Source: Actinomycetes bacterium (lineage in GTDB: Bacteria > Actinomycetota > Acidimicrobiia > Acidimicrobiales > Palsa-688). Taken from it: a stretch of 7,574 nucleotides of DNA. The stretch lies in the NCBI GenBank assembly GCA_021821705.1, contig JAKACE010000081.1, forward strand, positions 1 to 7,574. Reading direction: 5' to 3'. Every line of letters starts with the position of its first letter. Position 1 is the stretch's first letter. The notes below the pieces were generated by a model. The model was not told the origin of the DNA. It saw nothing but the letters and a program-made list of their open reading frames with translations, and did no database searches. Of this stretch, positions 1-5,751 are shown piece by piece. The translations under genes and the position numbers were made by a program.

Positions 1-686
1 CGGGCCACAGCGTCGGCATTCTCGACGCCGACGTCTACGGCTTCTCGGTCCCGGCCATGCTCGGGGCCCAGGGTGCGCCTGAGATGGCCGAGGGCCGGGT
101 GGTACCACCGCAGGCCTACGGCGTGAGGGTCATCTCCATGGGGTTCTTCGTCCCCGACGACCAGCCCGTCATATGGCGTGGGCCCATGCTGCACAAGGCG
201 CTCGAGCAGTTCCTCACCGACGTCGACTGGGGCGACATCGGGTTCCTGCTCATCGACATGCCTCCCGGCACGGGCGACGTGGCTCTGTCCATGTCCCAGT
301 ACCTGCCGGCCTCCGAGGTGTACGTGGTGACCACGCCCCAACCTGCGGCCCGCAGGGTAGCCCAGCGCAGTGCCTACATGGCCCGCAAGATGAACCTCCC
401 GCTGCGAGGCGTCATCGAGAACATGAGTTGGTTCAGCACGCCCGACGGCCAGCGTTACGAGATCTTCGGCAGCGGTGGCGGCCTCCAGCTCGCCGAGGAG
501 CTCGGCGTCCCGCTGCTCGGACAGATCCCACTGGTGCCGGCCCTGCGTGAAGGTGGCGACGAGGGCCGTCCCGTCATGGTGACGGCCCCCGGCTCGGAGG
601 CGGCCGAAGCCTTCCGGGCGGTGGCGGAGGCCGTAGTCGGTCTCGGTCGCTCCAGGGTCGTGCGCGAGGAGCTCAGGATCCGCTGA
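1..686 (+). CDS. mrp: Mrp/NBP35-family Fe-S cluster carrier ATPase, 5'-truncated by window edge
   Basis: This is the C-terminal 227 residues of a P-loop ATPase of the Mrp/ApbC/NBP35 family, cytosolic proteins that hold and transfer Fe-S clusters to apoproteins. The first complete codon is at position 3; the start and the Walker A (GKGGVGKS) lie upstream of the window. Visible landmarks are GILDADVYGFS (the conserved DAD-x-YGPS region after the P-loop), a Walker B-like LLIDMPPGTGD near 243-275, the nucleotide-contact IENMSWF, the glycine-rich FGSGGG, and the conserved ending PLLGQIPLVPALREGGDEG. The family's usual CxxC after the ENMS motif is absent: the residues there are STPDGQRYEIFG, with no cysteine. 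My recollection is that actinobacterial Mrp proteins commonly look like this. Family assignment is very secure; the function is inferred from family. Confidence 0.95.
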   Translation, partial: GHSVGILDADVYGFSVPAMLGAQGAPEMAEGRVVPPQAYGVRVISMGFFVPDDQPVIWRGPMLHKALEQFLTDVDWGDIGFLLIDMPPGTGDVALSMSQYLPASEVYVVTTPQPAARRVAQRSAYMARKMNLPLRGVIENMSWFSTPDGQRYEIFGSGGGLQLAEELGVPLLGQIPLVPALREGGDEGRPVMVTAPGSEAAEAFRAVAEAVVGLGRSRVVREELRIR

Positions 687-690
687 GGTC

Positions 691-706
691 GCCGCCGGCC
701 GGCGGC
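691..706. terminator. GC-rich perfect palindrome after mrp, possible terminator
   Basis: GCCGCCGGCCGGCGGC is a 16-bp perfect palindrome that begins 4 bp after the mrp stop codon. It folds as a 6-bp all-GC stem with a GGCC loop. No T-tract follows, so it is not a canonical intrinsic terminator. Its position directly behind a stop and before an independent gene makes a termination or 3'-end stabilising role plausible but unproven. Confidence 0.35.
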
Positions 707-791
707 CCCCGGGTGCTGCAGCGCCGGGCGTCTCGTCGGCCGGACGTCGGGCGTCGGCCCGGGGGCGTCACAGGCGGCGCAGGAGCCTCCG

Positions 792-814
792 GCCCCGTTC
801 TTCGCCGGGGCGAA
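792..814. repeat. Overlapping inverted repeats upstream of the molybdoenzyme gene
   Basis: GCCCCG (792-797) pairs with CGGGGC (806-811). The alternative pairing TTCGCC (801-806) with GGCGAA (809-814) is mutually exclusive with it. Both lie 36-58 bp before the chosen start at 850, so they fall in the likely promoter or 5' leader. A weak -10-like GATAGT is at 819-824, but no convincing -35 is at proper distance. The structure is visible; any regulatory role is a guess. Confidence 0.25.
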
Positions 815-849
815 CGTCGATAGTGCGGGGTTCCTGCGAAGATTGGGTT

Positions 850-1560
850 ATGGCAGTTGGCCAGGCCCCCGGGGGCGCACCGATCGGTCGGCGAGTCGTC
901 CTGGGGATGCTTGGCCTGGGGGCCGCTGGCGTAGCCGTCGGGGCCCCGGTTGCAAACGGTGTGGGCACTGCGCTGTCGGCCCTGGCGAAGGGGGGAGCAG
1001 CCGGCCTGGTACCTGGCGGCGACTACTTCAGGCTCTACACGGTCACGAGCGGCTTCCCGCCCCCTCCCGAGCACTACCGCCTGGTCGTAGACGGGCTGGT
1101 GGAGCACAGGCTCGAGCTCAGTCTGCAGGACCTGAGGGCCCTGCCCCCCGTGCGCCTTGTCAGGCCCTTCCAGTGCGTAACCGGGTGGCGGGTGCCCGGC
1201 GTGCACTGGACCGGCGCCCGCCTGGGCCATCTCCTGGACATGGCCGGTGTGCGGGCACAGGCGGTGGCCCTGCACTTTCGCTCCTTCGACGGCGTGTACA
1301 CCGAGAGCCTCACCCTGGCCCAGGCCCGCCTCGCCGACGTCCTCGTCGCCTACGACATGCTGGGCGCACCGCTCAGCCGGGAGCACGGGGGCCCTGTCCG
1401 GCTCTATGTTGCGCCCATGTACGGCTACAAGTCGGTCAAGTGGCTTTCCCGCATCTCCGTTGTCGACAGGGTCGAGCCGGGGTACTGGGAGAACTTCGGC
1501 TACGCCGTGGACGGCTGGGTCGGCCGGAGCAATGGCCGCAGCGACGCACCCATCAGCTGA
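850..1560 (+). CDS. Tat-exported molybdopterin-dependent oxidoreductase (sulfite oxidase/YedY superfamily)
   Basis: A 236-residue protein of the oxidoreductase molybdopterin-binding fold (COG2041-type, as in sulfite oxidase and MsrP/YedY). An N-terminal Tat-like signal is visible: twin arginines at residues 14-15 (IGRRVVLGML) followed by a hydrophobic Gly/Ala/Val stretch, so it should be folded with cofactor and exported. The Mo-ligating cysteine is C109 in RPFQCVTGW. Other family hallmarks are GVHWTGARL, residues 147-154 (SFDGVYTE), and HGGPVRLYV...YGYKSVKWL (about 179-199), which line the molybdopterin pocket. No haem domain and no dimerisation domain are present, so it resembles the short YedY-like enzymes. 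The ATG at 850 puts the twin arginines at a normal distance; a GTG at 823 is possible but adds an unconvincing nine residues. The cytochrome b gene overlaps its 3' end and is the probable electron partner. The substrate (sulfoxide, sulfite or other oxyanion) cannot be read from sequence. Confidence 0.9.
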   Translation: MAVGQAPGGAPIGRRVVLGMLGLGAAGVAVGAPVANGVGTALSALAKGGAAGLVPGGDYFRLYTVTSGFPPPPEHYRLVVDGLVEHRLELSLQDLRALPPVRLVRPFQCVTGWRVPGVHWTGARLGHLLDMAGVRAQAVALHFRSFDGVYTESLTLAQARLADVLVAYDMLGAPLSREHGGPVRLYVAPMYGYKSVKWLSRISVVDRVEPGYWENFGYAVDGWVGRSNGRSDAPIS

Positions 1561-2251
1561 CCGCCCCCCTTCGGGGGCAGGCGAGCGCCGTCTCGTTGGG
1601 GAGCTGGTGCGCTTCGACGGCGTCCAACGCTTCGCCCACTGGGCCACCGCCGCCCTCTTCCTGGCGCTGATCGTCACCGGTGCAGCCCTCTACGTACCAG
1701 CAGTCGAAGTCTTGGTGGGCCGCCGCCCACTGGTCGAGAGGGTGCACGTGGATGCCGGCCTGGCCCTGGCTGCCCCGCTGCTTGTCAGCCTGGCCGGGCC
1801 GTGGGGCCGAGCCCTGCGCCGGGACCTGGGCAGGCTCAACCGCTGGTCCGAGGACGACCGCCGCTGGCTGCGTTCGGCTCTGAGCGCCCGACGGACCGCC
1901 AGCGTGCCCAAGGGCAAGTTCAACGCCGGCCAGAAGCTCAACGCGGCCTTCACGGGAGGCGTGCTCCTGGTCATGGTCCTGACCGGTGCGGTCATGCACT
2001 GGCCCTTGTACTGGCCCCTCTCATGGCGCACGGGGGCCACGTTCGTACACGACGTGGTTGCTTACGTGTTCGTGCTCGTGGTGGTCGCTCACGTGGCGAT
2101 GGCGCTCGCCCACCCCGCTGCGCTGCGTTCGATGGTGACGGGGCGGGTCGGCCTGGGCTGGGCACGGCGCCACGCGCCCCTGTGGCTCGAGGAGCTGGAG
2201 GCCGCCGCCGGTACCCCGGTCGCAGGCCGAGACCAGCCGGGCCCCGGCTAG
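1532..2251 (+). CDS. Membrane cytochrome b (cytochrome b/b6-domain, FdhI/b561-like), electron partner of the molybdoenzyme
   Basis: A 239-residue membrane protein of the di-haem cytochrome b type found with molybdoenzymes. After a polar N-terminal tail comes helix 1 (about 36-57, QRFAHW then LFLALIVTGAALYV), helix 2 (about 70-90, VHVDAGLALAAPLLVSL), a basic cytoplasmic loop rich in Arg/Trp (91-127), helix 3 (about 140-160, GGVLLVMVLTGAVMHW) and helix 4 (about 171-194, FVHDVVAYVFVLVVVAHVAMALAH). Candidate haem ligands are His36, His72, His156, His173, His187 and His194. It probably passes electrons between quinol and the exported molybdoenzyme. The ATG at 1532 overlaps the upstream gene by 29 bp with GGAG only 2 bp before it. 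A GTG at 1607 with GGGGAG at 1598-1603 is a serious alternative (214 residues) that retains all helices. Family is sure; the start is not. Confidence 0.85.
   Translation: MAAATHPSADRPPSGAGERRLVGELVRFDGVQRFAHWATAALFLALIVTGAALYVPAVEVLVGRRPLVERVHVDAGLALAAPLLVSLAGPWGRALRRDLGRLNRWSEDDRRWLRSALSARRTASVPKGKFNAGQKLNAAFTGGVLLVMVLTGAVMHWPLYWPLSWRTGATFVHDVVAYVFVLVVVAHVAMALAHPAALRSMVTGRVGLGWARRHAPLWLEELEAAAGTPVAGRDQPGPG
1563..1578 (+). other. GC hairpin just after the molybdoenzyme stop
   Basis: GCCCCC (1563-1568), loop CTTC, GGGGGC (1573-1578) forms a strong 6-bp GC hairpin 2 bp after the molybdoenzyme stop. An alternative fold is a 4-bp stem with a UUCG tetraloop. There is no U-tract. If the cytochrome starts at 1532, the hairpin lies inside its codons; if it starts at GTG 1607, the hairpin is a true intercistronic element that could protect the upstream message or tune expression of the two subunits. 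Confidence 0.4.
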
Positions 2252-2281
2252 CAAGCCTGGGGAGCCTGAGGCCGGCTAGCC
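2246..2281. terminator. Symmetric hairpin between convergent genes, candidate bidirectional terminator
   Basis: GGCTAGC (2246-2252) pairs with GCTAGCC (2275-2281), and inside it GCCT (2255-2258) pairs with AGGC (2269-2272), giving a two-part stem with a small internal loop. It starts within the cytochrome stop codon and lies 35 bp beyond the GatZ stop, so it serves both converging transcripts equally. A second perfect palindrome, GCCCCGGGGC, follows at 2283-2292. Neither is followed by a T-tract on either strand, so this is a structural call only. Confidence 0.4.
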
Positions 2282-2315
2282 CGCCCCGGGGCCCGCCCGG
2301 CCCGGCCGTTCCGCC

Positions 2316-3608
2316 CTACGCCTGCACGGCGGCCGTGTAGGTAGACAGGACGTCGCCCACCGCTACCAGTACGAGGCGGCGTGCCATGGGCTCCAGCTCC
2401 CCCTGCCTGACCCTGGCCACCAACGACGGGAGGTACTGGCTCACGAGGACCTCTGGTACCGGCGCACCCTCGAAGAAGTCCAACAGGGCCTGTACGCCAC
2501 GACGCGGGCCTGGTGCCGGCCAGTAGTAGCGGATCCTGTCGCTGTAACTGAAGTGGCGCCACATGCGGCGCTCGTCCTCGCTGCCGGTGTAGTAGGCGCT
2601 CCAATGGCCCGGCCGGGCCAGCATCTCCTCCTCCATGGTCCGGGCCAGGGACAGCTCGGGGGGCCTTCCCATGGCGATGGCGGCGTGGTCGAGGCCGTAC
2701 AGCGCCTCCCGCATGGCAAAGGTCAGGCCGGGCCCGACCTTGAGCATGGCGAAGCCGTCCTCCACCAGCTGGCGCAGGGCGTACGCCGGCTGGTAGTCGG
2801 TCGAATGAGCCTCGAAAGCCAGGCCCTCCGCACCGGCCAGCACCCCCGGCAGAGCCGATGCCGGCGCCCTGTCGTAGACAACGACCTTGCCCAGGTCGAA
2901 CTCCACACCCGGCTGCACGACCACGGCCACGACGCGCTCGAAGGCCGATGGCACCCCCTGACGGGCGAAGGCGGCGCGATGCGCTGCCAGGGTAGCGGCG
3001 ACAGAGGCCGGTGCCGTGGGGGCGATGGCCTGGATCGCCTGGTGGGCACCCCCCGGCGTGGGCACTTCCGTGCCTATCACGTACGAAGGAGCCGTGCCGG
3101 CCCGGGTTGCCTCCTGTTCTGCCACGGCGACGAGATTGGCGGCCCGGGAGGCCACGATGTCGTCGTCGAGCTGTTCGGGTTCGCCCAGGCAGCCCATGCT
3201 CGTGTCGATATGGATCTTCTGGTAGCCGGCCGAGACGTAGGCAGCGACCGTCTCGGCGGCGCTGGCCATCGCCTCCGGGGCCGGCATGCCCCTCCAGGGG
3301 GAGGGGCCGAGGTGGTCCCCGCCCAGCAGCACCCGCTGTGCCGGTAGGCCGGCGGCCGCAGCGATGGCCATCACGTCGTCGCGGAACTCCGCCGGACGCC
3401 TCCCCGTGTAGCCGCCCATGTGGTTCACCTGGTTGCAGGTGGCCTCCACCAGCACGGGCCCGCCGTCAGCGAGCGCCTGGCGGACGGCCGCCTCCACGAC
3501 GAGGGGGTGCCCGGAGCAGACCGAGGGGATCCCCCGGGGCGCGTTGCCACCCCCGCCGCCCGGTAGGAGCCTGTGCCACCTGGGCGTGCCGGTGACGTGG
3601 GCGTTCAC
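2316..3608 (-). CDS. gatZ: GatZ/KbaZ-family protein: tagatose-bisphosphate aldolase non-catalytic subunit homologue, possible tagatose-6-P 4-epimerase
   Basis: A 430-residue full-length member of the GatZ/KbaZ (tagatose-6-P-kinase-like) TIM-barrel family. Conserved blocks run in family order: RGIPSVCSGHPLVVEAA (25-41), VEATCNQVNHMGGYTG (54-69), GGDHLGPSPWRG (96-107), KIHIDTSMGC (131-140), YVIGTEVPTPGGA (176-188), VVQPGVEFDLGKVVVYD (230-246), FEAHSTDYQPA (265-275), LKVGPGLTFAMREALYGL (289-306) and SYSDRIRYYWPAP (354-366). GatZ and KbaZ are known as chaperone-like subunits of the class II aldolases GatY/KbaY, and some family members act as D-tagatose-6-phosphate 4-epimerases. It starts with GTG in a 4-bp GTGA overlap with the nagA stop, preceded by GAGGACGAG, so it is translationally coupled. 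It is the last gene of the operon; the next gene is convergent. No GatY/KbaY or sugar-phosphate kinase accompanies it here. Family very secure; epimerase versus aldolase-subunit role is inference. Confidence 0.92.
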   Translation of the reverse strand: MNAHVTGTPRWHRLLPGGGGGNAPRGIPSVCSGHPLVVEAAVRQALADGGPVLVEATCNQVNHMGGYTGRRPAEFRDDVMAIAAAAGLPAQRVLLGGDHLGPSPWRGMPAPEAMASAAETVAAYVSAGYQKIHIDTSMGCLGEPEQLDDDIVASRAANLVAVAEQEATRAGTAPSYVIGTEVPTPGGAHQAIQAIAPTAPASVAATLAAHRAAFARQGVPSAFERVVAVVVQPGVEFDLGKVVVYDRAPASALPGVLAGAEGLAFEAHSTDYQPAYALRQLVEDGFAMLKVGPGLTFAMREALYGLDHAAIAMGRPPELSLARTMEEEMLARPGHWSAYYTGSEDERRMWRHFSYSDRIRYYWPAPGPRRGVQALLDFFEGAPVPEVLVSQYLPSLVARVRQGELEPMARRLVLVAVGDVLSTYTAAVQA

Positions 3609-4759
3609 GGCTCGTCCTCACCAGCTCCCGGGGCCCATCGCCCCGCCACCATGACCTTGACCGGGTGCATGCCCGTGTCCCACACGACGAGGTCGGCACG
3701 CCGGTCCGGGGCCAGGGCCCCGGCCCTGGGGGCAACCAGGGCGGCCGGAGTCGCCGTCGCCGCCAGGACCGTTTCTCTCAGCCCGGCCGGCGACCTGGTC
3801 AGGACGGAGCGGACAGCGTCCGAGACGGTGATCGTGCTGCCCGCCAGGGAGCCTCCCTCGGCGAGGCGGGCCACGCCGCCTCGCACCACCACGGCCAAGC
3901 CTCCTAGCTCGTAGTCACCGTCATCCATGCCGGCGGCGGCAATGGCGTCGCTCATGAGGGCCACCCGCCCCGGGCCGGCAGCTCTCATGACATGGTGGAC
4001 GATCGCCGGGTGCAGGTGGTTGTCGTCGGCTATCAGCTCGCAGCACACCTCGGGTCGCTCCAGCGCCGCCACGACCGGCCCGGGTTCGCGATGGTGCACG
4101 GGCCTCATCCCGTTGAACAGGTGGGTCATCACCCGCGCCCCGGCGTCGATGGCCGCGATCGTCTGTTCGAACGTCGCGTCCGTGTGGCCGACGGCGGGCA
4201 GGGCGCCGGCGTCGCGCACCTGGCGGACGACATCGAGGGCGCCGGGCAGCTCGGGGGCGATCGTCACCATGCGGACGGTGCCGCGGCCCAGCTTGAGCAG
4301 GCGCCCCATGGTCTCGGTGTCCGCAGGCACGAGGGCAGCCGGGTTCTGTGCGCCGCAGCGGGCGTGCGAAAGGAACGGCCCTTCGAAGTGTGTACCGGCG
4401 ACCAGGCCTTCCTCTGCCAGCTCCGCCAGCATGGCGACCGAAGACGCCAACTCGTCGGCCGGCGCGCTGACCAGGCTGGCCACCACCGTGGTGGTGCCGC
4501 GCCCCCGGTGGAAGCGCACGGCGGCGACGACGTCAGCGGCGTCGTGCCCGGAGAAGGAGGTGCTGCCGCCACCATGGCAGTGCATGTCGACAAGGCCCGG
4601 CGTGATGGTGCAGCCCGGGAAGTCGACCACCTCCTCCCCCGGGTGGGGGGCCAGGTCCCAGGCATGACCGACATCGACCACCAGGCGCCCGTCCGTCCTG
4701 ACGGCGCCCTGGTCCACGACCTCGTGGGGCGTGACGACGGTGGCGGCGCGCACCAGCAA
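3605..4759 (-). CDS. nagA: N-acetylhexosamine-6-phosphate deacetylase (NagA/AgaA family)
   Basis: A 384-residue cytosolic metallo-amidohydrolase that removes acetate from GlcNAc-6-P or GalNAc-6-P. Motifs in order are DMHCHGGG (H60-x-H62 metal site), THFEGPFLS (E126 metal ligand), VGHTDAT (H192), MTHLFNGMRPVHHREPG (H213 and phosphate/substrate loop), IADDNHLHP (244-251) and the catalytic aspartate D271 in LMSDAIAAAGM, followed by GSLAGS. An intact HxH is the binuclear-type signature; E. coli NagA has lost it. Length is normal for the family. The TTG at 4759 is chosen because the next residues (LVRAATVVTPHEVV) match the usual NagA N-terminus, it follows the kinase stop by 1 bp, and GGCGGGGG lies about 5 bp before it; GTG at 4795 or 4753 are alternatives. 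The operon partners, especially GatZ, suggest GalNAc-6-P (AgaA role), but sequence alone does not separate the two substrates. Confidence 0.92.
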   Translation of the reverse strand: MLVRAATVVTPHEVVDQGAVRTDGRLVVDVGHAWDLAPHPGEEVVDFPGCTITPGLVDMHCHGGGSTSFSGHDAADVVAAVRFHRGRGTTTVVASLVSAPADELASSVAMLAELAEEGLVAGTHFEGPFLSHARCGAQNPAALVPADTETMGRLLKLGRGTVRMVTIAPELPGALDVVRQVRDAGALPAVGHTDATFEQTIAAIDAGARVMTHLFNGMRPVHHREPGPVVAALERPEVCCELIADDNHLHPAIVHHVMRAAGPGRVALMSDAIAAAGMDDGDYELGGLAVVVRGGVARLAEGGSLAGSTITVSDAVRSVLTRSPAGLRETVLAATATPAALVAPRAGALAPDRRADLVVWDTGMHPVKVMVAGRWAPGAGEDEP

Positions 4760-4760
4760 G

Positions 4761-5750
4761 TCAGGCCCCCGCCGGGTGGGCAGCGTCCAGGGCACGCCGG
4801 TCGCCGGCCGGCGCCGACAGGACGCTGGCTCGGGCGAGCAGGGCGGCCCCAAGGCCGGCCGCCTCGTCGCCGAGCTGAGCCAGGGCCAGCCGGGGAGGCG
4901 GTATGCACGGTAGGTCGGCAGCCAGTGCGGCCCCGAGCGGCTCGACAAGGCGCGTCCCAGCTTTGGCCAGGCCCCCGCCGATGACGACCATCTCCAGCTG
5001 CAGCGCACCGTGCACGAGGGCGATGGCGTGGGCGAGCTGCCCGATAGCGGACGACCAGATCCGCTCGGCAACCGGGTCACCTCCGACGGCCAGCGCCAGC
5101 ACCTCCGCTGAACCGATCTCCGGCCCGGGCACCTCACGGCGGTAACGGCGCCCGATGCCCGAGGCCGAGGCGACCTCCTCCAGGCACCCTCGCCCGCCGC
5201 AGCGGCAGAGCGGCCCGTCGGGGTCGGCGACGACGTGACCGATCTCTCCGGCCAACCCGGAAGGTCCCCGTCGCTGGCGGCCGCCGAGGGTGACAGCGGC
5301 GGCGATGCCTGTGCCCACGGCGACGAACAGGTAGTCGGACGCCCCGCGTGCAGCCCCGAGCTCGCCCTCGGCTCGCCCGCCCAGGCGGACGTCGTGGCCG
5401 AGGGCAACGGGCGTGCCCAGGCGCTCGCTCAGGAGCCGGGCCACGGGCATGTCGCGCCAGCCCAGGTTGGCCGAGTACTCGACTGTCCCGGACGCCTCGT
5501 CCACGAAGCCGGGCACACCTATGCCGACGGCGCTCACGGGGCCCACGGTGGCGGGCAGGTGCCGGGCCTGTGCGACCAGGCCGGCCGCCCGGTCCAGGAC
5601 CGCTGCGGGACCGGCCCCCGGGGCCGTCGGCGACCGCAGCCGGCCGGTCACCTCGCCGTCGGGGCCCACGACGACAGCCTTCATGAGCGTGCCCCCGATG
5701 TCGAGGCCAACGGCCCAGCCGGTCCCGCCCAGAGCGGTCGAGGGGCACAT
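4761..5750 (-). CDS. ROK-family sugar kinase, probable N-acetylhexosamine kinase
   Basis: A 329-residue ROK (repressor/ORF/kinase) family kinase without the N-terminal helix-turn-helix of ROK repressors, so it should be an enzyme. Landmarks are the phosphate loop GLDIGGTLMK (15-24), GIGVPGFVD (76-84), the catalytic aspartate D120 in LGHDVRLGG, AVGTGIAAAV (144-153), the sugar-contacting E169 and H172 in AGEIGH, and the structural zinc site with H172 and C182-x-C184...C189 in CRCGGRGCLEE. The residue before the catalytic Asp is His rather than the usual Asn. ATG 5750 starts 1 bp after the SIS gene's stop with little Shine-Dalgarno, which suggests reinitiation. Coming between a sugar-P deaminase/isomerase and a deacetylase, next to an ABC sugar-binding protein, it most likely phosphorylates imported GalNAc or GlcNAc at O6 with ATP. 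Sugar specificity is inferred. Confidence 0.9.
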   Translation of the reverse strand: MCPSTALGGTGWAVGLDIGGTLMKAVVVGPDGEVTGRLRSPTAPGAGPAAVLDRAAGLVAQARHLPATVGPVSAVGIGVPGFVDEASGTVEYSANLGWRDMPVARLLSERLGTPVALGHDVRLGGRAEGELGAARGASDYLFVAVGTGIAAAVTLGGRQRRGPSGLAGEIGHVVADPDGPLCRCGGRGCLEEVASASGIGRRYRREVPGPEIGSAEVLALAVGGDPVAERIWSSAIGQLAHAIALVHGALQLEMVVIGGGLAKAGTRLVEPLGAALAADLPCIPPPRLALAQLGDEAAGLGAALLARASVLSAPAGDRRALDAAHPAGA

Positions 5751-5751
5751 A

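Noticed and set aside
823..849. GTG 823 as the molybdoenzyme start
   Set aside because: It adds nine residues of no signal-peptide character; ATG 850 gives a normal Tat signal. Not fully excluded.
673..1677. 334-codon open frame on the minus strand
   Set aside because: It is antisense to the well-supported molybdoenzyme gene and its translation is low-complexity Arg/Pro/Gly/Ala with no recognisable motif; a GC-rich shadow.
2553..3347. 264-codon open frame on the plus strand
   Set aside because: Antisense to the GatZ-family gene, whose conserved blocks are continuous in the other frame.
3992..4984. 330-codon open frame on the plus strand
   Set aside because: Antisense to the deacetylase and kinase genes, with His/Arg/Gly-rich composition and no domain.
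4760..5407. Upstream extension of the deacetylase frame through most of the kinase gene
   Set aside because: The extra 216 residues are Ser/Arg/Pro/Trp-rich and unlike any NagA N-terminus, while the kinase frame over the same bases has every ROK motif.
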